Below, one piece after another: positions 37,338 through 45,337 of a stretch of DNA of 64,000 nt (within the stretch, counting starts at the first letter, position 1; every line of letters begins with the position of its first letter). Made by a program: the position numbers and the translations under genes. The DNA comes from Agromyces sp. ISL-38. Lineage in GTDB: Bacteria > Actinomycetota > Actinomycetes > Actinomycetales > Microbacteriaceae. Below the pieces are notes generated by a model. The model made no database searches. It saw only the letters and a list, made by a program, of their open reading frames with translations, and had not been told where the DNA came from. The stretch lies in assembly GCF_018613935.1 (NCBI RefSeq), contig NZ_JAGGPF010000015.1, positions 49,995-113,994 of the forward strand. Reading direction: 5' to 3'.

Positions 37338-38318
37338 CTATCTCGGCAACCCTCGGCGCACCATGAACTCGACCGCGTCGTTCATGCGGGTGGGCAGCAG
37401 CGCGGTTCCCGGATTCTCGCCCGCCCAGACCCGGAAGACCTCGTCGACGAACCCTTGACCGACGACGTCGACCCCTCGGAAATCGAGCTCGACTTCTGTG
37501 AATCGCTCCAGACCCGCCGTCAGTCGCTTCGCTTCGCTTCGGCTGATGAACTCGGTGCCCAGTTCGAACAGTTTCACGACGGGCCGACTGCGGGTGAATG
37601 CCCCGTCGTCATCCGTGAAACGACCGAAGAGCTCTCGGAGCGTGAGGTCGGTGTCACGCTCGAGGTCGAGCCGCACTCGAGTACCTTGAACGTCGCTGGT
37701 GCCGACAGCGATGTCGTCCAGATCGTTGTCGACGGTCCAGATCAACCCATTCGCCTCGATCGAGAACCTCGGCACAGCTTTCGATGAGAAGAAGATCCCT
37801 TCGCCCGAGTGACGTGACGGATCGGTTGTTCGCCGGCCCTTGGAGAGTTCTTGGATCGAGGCGAACAGGTCGGGGAGGTCGAGTTTGCGACGCATGTTCT
37901 CGAACACCCCCACTCCGTCGTCGGCGATCGAGACCGTGATTCGATCACCGTCTCGAGAGGTCACGCGCACCTCAGTCCCCTCGGAGTGGTCGATGGCGTT
38001 ATTCACCATCTCGGTGACGGTGTACCCCGCGATCCGTCGCGCGTTTCCGCTGAGGTTCACGGCCTGATCGAGTTCTCGCCAGACGGCGTCTTCGGCGAGG
38101 CCGTTCAGCGGATACACCGCATCGAAGGTTGCCCGCGGCTCCCATTCGGGATCGTAGGCGCGATAGTCATCTCTCAGCTCGCCGCGCCGGAATCGCCGGT
38201 GTCCACCCTCTGTGTGGTGCGAACGCAGGATGCCGGAGTCCGCGAGTCGGCGCACGGTGTGGACCGGAATACCAAGAAGCTCGGCGCCCTTTCCAATGCT
38301 GATCAAATCCAAGATCAA
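37338..38318 (-). CDS. HTH - GHKL ATPase - DUF4325 fusion regulator
   Basis: About 326 residues in three parts. Residues 1-45 form a MerR/excisionase-like winged helix (GKGAELLGIPVHTVRRLADSG, then GGHRRFRRGEL). Residues about 70-215 are a GHKL ATPase with N box TEMVNNAIDHSEG, G1 DDGVGVFENM and G2 HSGEGIFFSS. The C-terminus (about 235-320) resembles DUF4325, a STAS-like domain: ELDFRGVDVVGQGFVDEVFRVW. One chain thus combines DNA binding, an anti-sigma-like ATPase and a partner-switch-like domain. No histidine phosphoacceptor is visible. Start codons are uncertain: TTG at 38318, 38312 or 38306, after GAGGG. Base composition near the start is less G/C-rich than neighbours. Confidence 0.7.
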   Translation of the reverse strand: MILDLISIGKGAELLGIPVHTVRRLADSGILRSHHTEGGHRRFRRGELRDDYRAYDPEWEPRATFDAVYPLNGLAEDAVWRELDQAVNLSGNARRIAGYTVTEMVNNAIDHSEGTEVRVTSRDGDRITVSIADDGVGVFENMRRKLDLPDLFASIQELSKGRRTTDPSRHSGEGIFFSSKAVPRFSIEANGLIWTVDNDLDDIAVGTSDVQGTRVRLDLERDTDLTLRELFGRFTDDDGAFTRSRPVVKLFELGTEFISRSEAKRLTAGLERFTEVELDFRGVDVVGQGFVDEVFRVWAGENPGTALLPTRMNDAVEFMVRRGLPR

Positions 38319-38367
38319 GGCCCTCGCAATGTGAGATTCAGCCGCAACGAAGTTTGCAGCTACAGGA

Positions 38368-38397
38368 ATTATCTCACAATATGGGTAGGTATTGTAA
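38368..38397 (-). promoter_or_regulatory. predicted promoter with operator-like inverted repeat
   Basis: On the minus strand TTACAA (38397-38392) and GATAAT (38373-38368) are 18 bp apart, one of the best consensus promoters in the window. The spacer contains ACAATA (38376-38381) and TATTGT (38390-38395), a perfect 6-bp inverted repeat with 8-bp gap. A MerR-like factor binding in the spacer would fit, and the gene it drives encodes such a domain. Confidence 0.55.
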
Positions 38398-38443
38398 GAA
38401 AACCACTCGGGCACACCATGCTCACCGGCCTCAATTCTTACAA
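38392..38443. repeat. inverted repeat TTGTAAGAA / TTCTTACAA
   Basis: Perfect 9-bp arms at 38392-38400 and 38435-38443 flank 34 bp. The left arm overlaps the -35 of the leftward promoter. Confidence 0.6.
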
Positions 38444-38513
38444 AACCTCCTCCTGCGACACTCCACACCGGCACTCAACACGGGTCGGCTCCGCCTCCGC
38501 GACCGGGCCGATG

Positions 38514-38527
38514 ATAGCATTTGCTAT
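38514..38527. promoter_or_regulatory. palindrome touching the HTH-nucleotidyltransferase start
   Basis: ATAGCA and TGCTAT (38514-38519, 38522-38527) flank TT and end exactly one base before the ATG. A site here would block translation initiation or transcription and suits autoregulation by the encoded HTH. Confidence 0.5.
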
Positions 38528-39016
38528 ATGAAGGAAGCGGCGGAGACCTCCGAGCGTCTGCGCGCTGATGCGCGCGCCGCAGACGAGCTTCACGAACGCT
38601 CCCGCACATTGCTCGTCGACGCTGTCCGCGCCGGCGCAGCGGCCGGGCTCTCCCAGCGTCAGATCGCGGCCGCCATCGGTCGCAGTCAACCCGAGGTCTC
38701 GCGGCTCTTGCGATTCCACGGCGGCTCGGAACTCGGGCGCAAGCTCACCCGGAACCGCAAGGCGATCCTCGAATTCGCCGCCAGTCGCGGGATCCGCAAT
38801 GTCCGCGTGTTCGGCAGCGTCGCGCGGGGATCCGACCGTCCTGATTCCGACATCGACCTTTTGGTCGACCTCGCACCCGGAACGGGCCTGTTCGCGCTCG
38901 CCCGGCTGGAGAACGACCTCTCCGAGCTGCTGCACGCCAAGGTCGACGTCGTACCGGCCCGAACCCTCCGAGAGCACGTCTCCGAGCGAGTACTGGGCGA
39001 AGCGGTGCCGCTGTGA
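38528..39016 (+). CDS. HTH-nucleotidyltransferase (MNT) fusion, antitoxin-like
   Basis: A 162-residue protein. Residues about 1-65 hold a helix-turn-helix (GLSQRQIAAAIGRSQPEVSRLL). The rest is a minimal nucleotidyltransferase with the signature VFGSVARGSDRPDSDIDLLVD, in which the GS and DxD-type residues are intact. Standalone MNT proteins act as antitoxins that AMPylate HEPN (HepT) toxins; here the added HTH could supply autoregulation. The stop overlaps the next GTG (GTGA), as in true MntA-HepT operons, but the partner is only a remnant. Start ATG is immediately after a palindrome. Confidence 0.8.
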   Translation: MKEAAETSERLRADARAADELHERSRTLLVDAVRAGAAAGLSQRQIAAAIGRSQPEVSRLLRFHGGSELGRKLTRNRKAILEFAASRGIRNVRVFGSVARGSDRPDSDIDLLVDLAPGTGLFALARLENDLSELLHAKVDVVPARTLREHVSERVLGEAVPL

Positions 39017-39117
39017 GCAGGACCGACGATGAGCTCGTCAGCGACCTGAGCATCATCCGCGACACGGTGGAACACGACCTTCCCGACTTCGAGGGCAAGC
39101 TCAGGCAGTCGATCTAG
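39013..39117 (+). pseudogene. HEPN/HepT toxin remnant (internal deletion)
   Basis: A 34-residue frame starts with GTG overlapping the MNT stop. Its first eight residues (MSRTDDEL) look like the start of a HepT protein, and the remainder (IIRDTVEHDLPDFEGKL) looks like the last helix of HepT/DUF86, which normally ends W-x-V-x-x-D-L-P-x-L. The roughly 70 residues between, including the catalytic RxxxxH, are missing. I infer an in-frame deletion that removed toxicity while leaving the antitoxin. Confidence 0.55.
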
Positions 39118-39211
39118 CGCCACGCTCCTCGGTGCCCGTCGTGGTGTGCCGTCTCGACGCGATGTGCAGAGCTGACCGGTGGATGCCGCTGTTCCCGCTA
39201 CGCTGCACACC

Positions 39212-39865
39212 ATGCCGCTCGCGACCGTGATCACCGCCGTGCTCGCGGTCGTCGCCGGTGCCGCGCTCGGCTGGTGGCCGCTCGCCGACTGGGCTCGACG
39301 GTCGATGCAGGGCGAGCGGATGCCGCAGCAGCTCACGGTGCGCATCGTCGCCGCCGCGACCGCCGCTGTGGTCTTCGGCGCGCTGGCGTTGCGCTTCGGC
39401 CCCACGTCGACGCTCGCGCCGCTGCTCGCATTCGCCGCCGCCACCACCGTGCTCTCGATCGTGGATCTCGCCGAGAAACGCCTGCCCAACGCGGTCGTGT
39501 TCCCCGCCCTCCTGGCCGTCGGAGTGCTGCTCGCTGCCGCAACGGTCGTGACGGGCGACTGGTTGTCCCCCGTCTTCGCCATTGCCGGGGCGGCGGCGAT
39601 GTTCGCGGTCTACCTGCTGCTCGCGATCATCTCGCCGTCGTCGATGGGCATGGGCGACGTGAAGCTGGCGCTGCTCATCGGGTTGCTGCTCGGCTGGTTC
39701 GGGCTGACGGCATGGCTCGTCGGCCTGCTCGCCGCATTCGTTGTCGGCGGCGTGATCGCGCTGATCGCCTTGACTCTGCGCCGCGTGACGCTGAGCGGAT
39801 CGATCCCGTTCGGACCGTCGATGCTCATGGGGGCGTTGCTGGCGGTGCTGTTCGTCGGGCCATGA
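39212..39865 (+). CDS. prepilin peptidase (A24, TadV/CpaA-like)
   Basis: A 217-residue membrane aspartic protease with about six transmembrane segments. Catalytic Asp residues lie in SIVDLAEKRLPN and GMGDVKLALLIG. It lacks the N-terminal methylase domain, as in TadV-type enzymes, and should cleave the Flp pilin and TadE/TadG-like pseudopilins encoded downstream. TACGCT ends 7 nt before the ATG, so the mRNA may be leaderless. It is separated from the pilin gene by 201 bp and probably has its own promoter. Confidence 0.88.
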   Translation: MPLATVITAVLAVVAGAALGWWPLADWARRSMQGERMPQQLTVRIVAAATAAVVFGALALRFGPTSTLAPLLAFAAATTVLSIVDLAEKRLPNAVVFPALLAVGVLLAAATVVTGDWLSPVFAIAGAAAMFAVYLLLAIISPSSMGMGDVKLALLIGLLLGWFGLTAWLVGLLAAFVVGGVIALIALTLRRVTLSGSIPFGPSMLMGALLAVLFVGP

Positions 39866-40066
39866 TCGGTGACAATCCGAAGGCCCGGAAACGGATGCCG
39901 CGCCCGTAGTCTGGCCCCAAAAGTGAGCATCCCCCGAAATGGGGCATGTGCCTCCGGATCGTTCCCCGATATCTTCAGGTACCTGCCGCATCCGATCCGG
40001 CAACCGCGCTACTCCTGTACCCGCAGGGGTGGCGCGGTGTTCCTGCTACCCGAAGGATTCAGAAAA

Positions 40067-40249
40067 ATGTTCAAGACAATCGCACGCACTCAGTCCCTCA
40101 TGAACTCCATCCGCCGCGAAGAAGACGGCGCCACCGCGGTGGAGTACGGACTTATGGTCTCGCTCATCGCCGTCGTGATCATCGCAGCCGTGACCGCCAT
40201 CGGCGTCAACCTCGATCTCATCTTCGACGCCGTCGCCGCCGCGCTCTAA
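40067..40249 (+). CDS. Flp family type IVb pilin
   Basis: A 60-residue prepilin. The short leader ends EEDG, and cleavage before ATAVEYGLMVSLIAVV exposes the conserved E+5/Y+6 pair of Flp pilins. A single hydrophobic helix forms the fibre core. ATG at 40067 has AAGGA 9 nt upstream. A strong hairpin follows, so pilin message could be made in excess of the assembly genes. Confidence 0.93.
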   Translation: MFKTIARTQSLMNSIRREEDGATAVEYGLMVSLIAVVIIAAVTAIGVNLDLIFDAVAAAL

Positions 40250-40278
40250 GCGTAGGCCACGATCGTCGACTCCGGCTC

Positions 40279-40300
40279 GGGGTCGTCTTCGGACGACCCC
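40279..40300. terminator. hairpin after pilin gene (terminator or attenuator)
   Basis: A perfect 9-bp stem GGGGTCGTC with a UUCG tetraloop and complement GACGACCCC lies 30 bp after the pilin stop. No T-tract follows. It could end most transcripts or stabilise the pilin mRNA. Confidence 0.65.
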
Positions 40301-40328
40301 GCCTGCCGTCTCTCGAGGGAGCATTCTC

Positions 40329-40718
40329 ATGATGCACAAGCGTCGAGGTGACGACCGAGGTGCTGCCGCGGTCGAATTCGCGCTCGTGCTGCCGCTGTTG
40401 CTGGTGTTGGTACTGGGCATCCTCGAGTTCGGCCGAGTGTTCAACATCCAGATCGCGCTCTCGAATGCAGCGCGCGAGGGTGCCAGGTACATGGCCGTGC
40501 ATGACGATCCCGCTGCGGCTACCGGTGCCGCCATCGCCGCTGCCCTCATCGATCCCGAGATCAGCTCCGGACAGGTGAGCATCACCCCGTCAAGTTGTGA
40601 CGGCCTCGAGGACGCTTCCGTCGAGGTCACGATCGACTACACGGTGGAGCTCATGACCGGCTGGTTCGGTGTTTCGTTGCCATTGGAAGGTAAAGGCGTG
40701 ATGATATGTGGCGGTTGA
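40329..40718 (+). CDS. TadE-like pseudopilin
   Basis: A 129-residue Tad minor pilin. The N-terminus GDDRGAAAVEFALVLPLLLVLVLGILEFGR is the TadE motif, with prepilin-like cleavage expected after Gly and a conserved Glu at +5. The C-terminus is a small extracytoplasmic domain with two Cys (SSCDGL, MICGG). GGGAG lies 7 nt upstream of the ATG. It overlaps the following TadG-like gene by 13 bp. Confidence 0.87.
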   Translation: MMHKRRGDDRGAAAVEFALVLPLLLVLVLGILEFGRVFNIQIALSNAAREGARYMAVHDDPAAATGAAIAAALIDPEISSGQVSITPSSCDGLEDASVEVTIDYTVELMTGWFGVSLPLEGKGVMICGG

Positions 40719-41698
40719 CCGGTCGATTCCGCTCTGAGCGTGGTGCGAGTGCTGTCCTCGTGGGCATCCTGCTCGTGCCCCTGATCGGCGGGGCGGCGAT
40801 CACGGTCGACGTCGGCGCGCTGTACGCAGAACGTGCCCAGCTGCAGAACAGCGCGGACGCGGCCGCGCTGGCCGTCGCGGCAGACTGCGCGAAGGGCGGC
40901 TGCACCAACAACTTCGGCGTGGCGGCGCCCTACGTCGACGGGAATGCGAACGACGGCGCATCGACTCCCACCTCGATCACGTTTCCGAGCGCGACATCCG
41001 TGACGGTGGCGGTCGAGACGCTCGACGCGAACGCCGGCGACAACACCATCAAGCATCCGCTGGCGGCGGTGATCGGCTTCGACGCCACGACGGTCCATGC
41101 TCAGGCGACAGCGGAGTGGGGCGTACCAGTCGCGGGGAAGACGCTCAACCTGGCGATTGCGGAATGCGAGTTCGACCGGGCAACGCCGCAAGAGGGCTCC
41201 GAGAACCCCGTCAAGATGGTCATCGCGTGGCATGAGAACCAGCACAAGGACTGTCCCGGAACCAACCCCGAGGGCGGATTCGGTTGGCTCGTGGGCACCA
41301 ACTGCGAGACGGTCTACGACCTTTCCGCCAGCGGAGAGCTCTGGGTCTCGGGTGAGACGGGTATCGTCGCGCAGTGCAATCTCAGCAACTACGTGGGTAC
41401 GACGGTCCTGATCCCGATCTACTCCGACATCAGCGGTGTGGGCGCGAACACGAAGTTCCTCGTCACCGGGTTCGCAGCGTTCCACATCACCGGCTACAAG
41501 ACGAGCCCGGGAAACCCGAAGAAGACCGCAACCGTCGATCAGACAGCCCCGATGTGCCTCGACAACAAGGGCAAGATCGACCCTTCGTGCGTGTTTATTC
41601 AGGGCTATTTCGAGAGGTACGTCTCCGTGGCGGAGTACTGGGAGCTCGGGACGAGCACCGGCGACTTCGACCTCGACGTTGTACACCTGATCGACTGA
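40706..41698 (+). CDS. TadG-like pilus protein
   Basis: A 330-residue protein whose N-terminus (RGASAVLVGILLVPLIGGAAITVDVGALYAERAQLQNSADAAALA) is the TadG/pilus-assembly motif with a membrane anchor. The C-terminal extracellular portion has about eight Cys, likely disulfide-paired, and no von Willebrand A MIDAS motif as in full TadG. It may be a pilus tip or minor subunit; that is inference. It has a strong ribosome-binding region (GGAAGG...AAAGG) despite overlapping tadE. Confidence 0.8.
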   Translation: MWRLTGRFRSERGASAVLVGILLVPLIGGAAITVDVGALYAERAQLQNSADAAALAVAADCAKGGCTNNFGVAAPYVDGNANDGASTPTSITFPSATSVTVAVETLDANAGDNTIKHPLAAVIGFDATTVHAQATAEWGVPVAGKTLNLAIAECEFDRATPQEGSENPVKMVIAWHENQHKDCPGTNPEGGFGWLVGTNCETVYDLSASGELWVSGETGIVAQCNLSNYVGTTVLIPIYSDISGVGANTKFLVTGFAAFHITGYKTSPGNPKKTATVDQTAPMCLDNKGKIDPSCVFIQGYFERYVSVAEYWELGTSTGDFDLDVVHLID

Positions 41699-41757
41699 TC
41701 CCCGCCTACCAACCGACCCTACGCAGTTGAGAACGACCAAGGCAAAGGAACCACCTG

Positions 41758-42525
41758 ATGAAGACCCGGATCATCGGAGCTGTGCTGGCCCTCGTGCTGG
41801 CCATCATCGGCACCATCGTGCTCGTCGGCTACGTCCGCGGCGCGGACGCCCGCGCCGCTGACGGCGCGGAGTTCGTGAAGGTCTTCGTCGTCGACGAAGC
41901 GATTCCGAGGGGAACCGCGGGCGCTGCCGTGGGCGACTTCGTCTCGGAGAAGGAGCTCCCCGCGCTGTCGGTGCCGAAGGACCGGGTCACCGACCTGGCC
42001 GACCTCGAGGGGCTGGTCGCCACGGCGGCACTGCTGCCCGGCGAGCAACTGCTCGAGGCTCGCTTCGTGGATCCTGCCGTTCTCGCGGCACAAGGGGACG
42101 TCGAAGTACCCGAAGGGATGCAGGAGGTGACGGTCGCGCTCGACGTGCAGCGGGTCGTCGGCGGGGCCGTCCGGCCCGGCAGTACCGTCGGCATCGTCGT
42201 CACGAACAAGATGGAGCGGGGCGAGCCCACCGAAGAGGGCGCTGCGACGACGCTACCTGGAACGCGCTTCGTGCTCCACAAGGTGCTCGTCACCCGGGTG
42301 CAGGCGGGCGAGTCCTATTCCGCGAAAACCGATGAGAAGAGTGAGAGCAGCCCCGTCCAGGCCATCATGGTGACCCTCGCCCTGACCACTCCCGACGTGG
42401 AACGGGTCGTGTGGGCCCGCGAGATGCAGGAGGACAACGTCGCCGGCATCTGGCTCACCCTCGAACCGTCCAGCGCGAGCGAAGAAGGCTCCGAACTCGT
42501 AACCCCCGACAATATCCTCCCGTGA
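41758..42525 (+). CDS. cpaB: CpaB/RcpC-like Tad pilus assembly protein
   Basis: A 255-residue protein with an N-terminal membrane anchor (IIGAVLALVLAIIGTIVLVGYV), an SAF domain (VFVVDEAIPRGTAG...LLPGEQLLEARFV), then a RcpC-type beta-rich domain (VTVALDVQRVVGGAVRPGSTVGIV). In diderms it contacts the secretin; in monoderms its role in the wall is unclear. AAAGGA precedes the ATG. Stop and next start overlap as GTGA. Confidence 0.85.
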   Translation: MKTRIIGAVLALVLAIIGTIVLVGYVRGADARAADGAEFVKVFVVDEAIPRGTAGAAVGDFVSEKELPALSVPKDRVTDLADLEGLVATAALLPGEQLLEARFVDPAVLAAQGDVEVPEGMQEVTVALDVQRVVGGAVRPGSTVGIVVTNKMERGEPTEEGAATTLPGTRFVLHKVLVTRVQAGESYSAKTDEKSESSPVQAIMVTLALTTPDVERVVWAREMQEDNVAGIWLTLEPSSASEEGSELVTPDNILP

Positions 42526-43871
42526 CTCGCTACGCTCTGATCAGCAGAAGTGTCGAGTACGAGGCTCGGCTGGCCTCGCTGCTCGGCCCCGAGTTGACTG
42601 CGGTCCCAGGCCAGTACCTCACCTTCGGAACCGATGAGGTGCTCGAGCGGATCCCCGAGACCCCGCACATCGCCCTGCTCGGCCCGGTGCTGAACTACGA
42701 GGAGACCCGTCAGCTCGTCGGCGGCCTCACCGAGCGGTACCCCGAGGTCGGCATCATCGTGGTGCGAGAGCAGCGCGCCGATCTGGAGGACTGGGTCGAT
42801 GGAATGCGACTGCACGCCGTCTTGGCTCCGGATGCCAGCGATGCGACCGCGCTCCGCCTCTTCGATCGATTGAAGGGCTGGCTCACCCAGGTCTACGGCA
42901 CCGACACTGCAGCCGGAGACTGGGGCGGGTTCGCCGTCGAGGTCCCGGAGCCGGAGCCGGAGCGCGAATCGACGCCGTCGTTCGACGACCTCGCCGGGCT
43001 CGCCGTCGTCACGCCCATCGCGGTCAGACCGCCGTCCGCCGAACCGGCCGAGCCACCCGAACTCGAGTGGTTGTTCCCGGCCGCCCTACCTCAAGGCGCT
43101 CGGAGCGAGATCCTGGCCGTCGTCGCGCCGAAGGGTGGCCAAGGCAAGACGACGATCTCGATCAACCTCGCTGCCGCCCTCGCCGACGCCGCCCCGAACT
43201 CGGTGGTACTCGTGGACGCGGACGTGCAGTTCGGAGACATCGCGGCCGCTCTCGACCTGCACCCAGCGCACACGCTCGTCGACGCGGCGAGTGCCGCCGC
43301 CACCGGCGACGAACTCGTGCTCAAGACCTACCTGACCCGTCACGCTGACGGCTTCTACGTCGTGCCGGGTACTGCTTCACCTGAGCTCGGCGACGACCTC
43401 ACCGCCCCGCAGCTCGGCGCCCTGCTTCGCAGCCTGGCGCAGATCTTCCGATACGTGATCGTCGACACCACCCCTGGTCTCGGCGAGCACACGCTCGCCG
43501 TCATCGAGAACGCCACGGACGCGGTCTTCGTGACCAATATGGGAGTTCCGAGCCTCCGCGCCATGCGGAAGGAGCTCGAACTGCTCCTGCAGATCGGGCT
43601 CCTCCCGAACAACAAGCATGTCGTGCTGAACTTCAGCGAGAAGCAGAGCGGTTTGTCCTTGCGAGACGCCGAGCGAATCGTCGGCGCGAAGATGAACGTC
43701 GTCGTTCCCCGCTCCAGTGCCGTGCTCCTTGCGAGCAATCGGGGTGTGCCGCTGTTGCACGCCGATGCTCGCGACGGTGCCGCCGTCGCCTTGCGCGATC
43801 TCGCACTTCGCATCGACCCCGCTGCGCACGCCCGGCGCAAGAGACCCAATAGAAGGGCGGTCGCAGAATGA
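42522..43871 (+). CDS. cpaE: CpaE/TadZ-like ATPase
   Basis: A 449-residue protein with an N-terminal receiver-like domain (residues about 1-125), a Pro/Glu-rich linker, and a MinD/ParA-type ATPase with deviant Walker A APKGGQGKTTISIN and Walker B VVLVDADVQFGD. TadZ proteins localise the Tad machine. GTG at 42522 overlaps the cpaB stop, and its own stop overlaps the next ATG, so production is tightly coupled. Confidence 0.88.
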   Translation: MTRYALISRSVEYEARLASLLGPELTAVPGQYLTFGTDEVLERIPETPHIALLGPVLNYEETRQLVGGLTERYPEVGIIVVREQRADLEDWVDGMRLHAVLAPDASDATALRLFDRLKGWLTQVYGTDTAAGDWGGFAVEVPEPEPERESTPSFDDLAGLAVVTPIAVRPPSAEPAEPPELEWLFPAALPQGARSEILAVVAPKGGQGKTTISINLAAALADAAPNSVVLVDADVQFGDIAAALDLHPAHTLVDAASAAATGDELVLKTYLTRHADGFYVVPGTASPELGDDLTAPQLGALLRSLAQIFRYVIVDTTPGLGEHTLAVIENATDAVFVTNMGVPSLRAMRKELELLLQIGLLPNNKHVVLNFSEKQSGLSLRDAERIVGAKMNVVVPRSSAVLLASNRGVPLLHADARDGAAVALRDLALRIDPAAHARRKRPNRRAVAE

Positions 43872-45337
43872 AGCTCAACGAACGACTCGACGCCGCACGC
43901 GGAAATCGCCCCGGACGGTCCTCAGGGGCCGTTGACGAACCGGTCACGGTGAAACCGACGGTCGAACCCGATGACTCGCTGGAACTCATCACTTCGCCCG
44001 AGCAGGATGCCGACCGGGGTTCGTTCCTGGCGGTGCCGGAGCCCATCGTCGACCCGCTCGCCTCCTTCAAGGAGTCAGCCGCCCAAGATCTTTTCGCGCG
44101 CATCGGATCACGGCTGAACGACTCGTCGATGACGGAGGAGAAGCTTCACGCGCTCGCCCGCTCGGAGCTCGCCCAGGTCGTCGCCGCAGAGCAGATCCCG
44201 TTGACGCCGAGCGAGCGGGTTCGACTGATCGACGAGATCGCCGCCGATGTCCTCGGATATGGTCCACTCGAAACCCTGCTCGACGACGACTCGGTCACTG
44301 AGATCATGGTCAATCGCCACGATCAGGTCTACGTCGAGCGAGATGGCCGCATCTACGAATCGCACCTCCGGTTCACGAGCGAGGCGCAGCTTCGGCGGGT
44401 GATCGACCGAATCGTGTCCCGTGTCGGCCGCCGCATCGACGAGTCGTCGCCGCTCGTGGACGCGAGACTGGAAGACGGCTCACGTGTGAACGCCGTCATC
44501 CCACCGCTCGCCGTCAATGGTTCATCACTCACCGTGCGGAAGTTCGCGCGGACGCCGTACAAGGTCGACGACCTCATCGCGTTCGGGACGATGACTCGCG
44601 AGATGGCCACCGTCCTCGATGCCGCCGTCCGCGCGAAGCTCAACATCCTGGTCTCCGGTGGTACGGGCACGGGTAAGACGACCCTGCTCAATGTGCTCTC
44701 GGCTTTCATCCCCTCCACTGAGCGCATCATCACGATCGAGGACGCGGTCGAGCTGCAGCTGCAGCAGGATCATGTCGTGCGCCTCGAGTCACGACCGCCG
44801 AACATCGAGGGTCGCGGCGAGATCTCGATTCGCGACCTCGTGCGGAACTCCCTCCGTATGCGGCCCGATCGCATCGTCATCGGCGAGGTCCGTGGTGGCG
44901 AGAGCCTCGACATGTTGCAGGCGATGAACACCGGCCACGAAGGATCGATCTCCACGATCCACGCGAACTCGCCCCGCGACGCGATCGCGCGCATGGAGAC
45001 GCTGGTCCTCATGGCAGGCATGGACCTGCCGCTCCGCGCCATCCGGGAGCAGGTGGCTTCGGCCATCGACATCATCATCCAGATCGGCCGGCTCAAGGAC
45101 GGCACTCGGCGCGTGACGCACGTCACCGAGGTGCAGGGCATGGAGGGCGACATCGTGACCCTCCAGGATGCGTTCGCGTTCGACTATGCCGCGGGCATCG
45201 ATGAGCACGGCCGGTTCCGCGGCCATGCGGCGCCGACCGGCGTGCGGCCGCGCTTCGCGGAGCACATGGCCGACCTCGGGATCACTATTCCGATGTCGGT
45301 CTTCCTGCCCGAATACCGGCCGATTCGGGAGTTCTGA
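43868..45337 (+). CDS. cpaF: CpaF/TadA secretion ATPase
   Basis: A 489-residue hexameric motor of the type II/IV secretion ATPase family. Walker A is [13 protein letters not shown], the Asp box is [12 protein letters not shown], Walker B is [14 protein letters not shown] and the His box is [13 protein letters not shown]. It powers Flp pilus extension, and in tad systems without a TadA partner possibly also retraction. It is coupled to both neighbours by 1-4 bp overlaps. Confidence 0.95.
   Translation: MKLNERLDAARGNRPGRSSGAVDEPVTVKPTVEPDDSLELITSPEQDADRGSFLAVPEPIVDPLASFKESAAQDLFARIGSRLNDSSMTEEKLHALARSELAQVVAAEQIPLTPSERVRLIDEIAADVLGYGPLETLLDDDSVTEIMVNRHDQVYVERDGRIYESHLRFTSEAQLRRVIDRIVSRVGRRIDESSPLVDARLEDGSRVNAVIPPLAVNGSSLTVRKFARTPYKVDDLIAFGTMTREMATVLDAAVRAKLNILVSGGTGTGKTTLLNVLSAFIPSTERIITIEDAVELQLQQDHVVRLESRPPNIEGRGEISIRDLVRNSLRMRPDRIVIGEVRGGESLDMLQAMNTGHEGSISTIHANSPRDAIARMETLVLMAGMDLPLRAIREQVASAIDIIIQIGRLKDGTRRVTHVTEVQGMEGDIVTLQDAFAFDYAAGIDEHGRFRGHAAPTGVRPRFAEHMADLGITIPMSVFLPEYRPIREF

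Larger units (their letters stand above)
38319..38527. promoter_or_regulatory. AT-rich divergent control region
   Basis: This interval between two divergent accessory genes is notably A/T-richer than the rest of the window. It carries a strong minus-strand promoter, two inverted repeats and a palindrome at the start of the rightward gene, each listed separately. Confidence 0.6.

Noticed and set aside
39925..39950. CCCC-GAAAT-GGGG hairpin in the pilin leader region as a riboswitch
   Set aside because: The stem is only four base pairs and no surrounding conserved secondary structure was seen; it is too weak to call.
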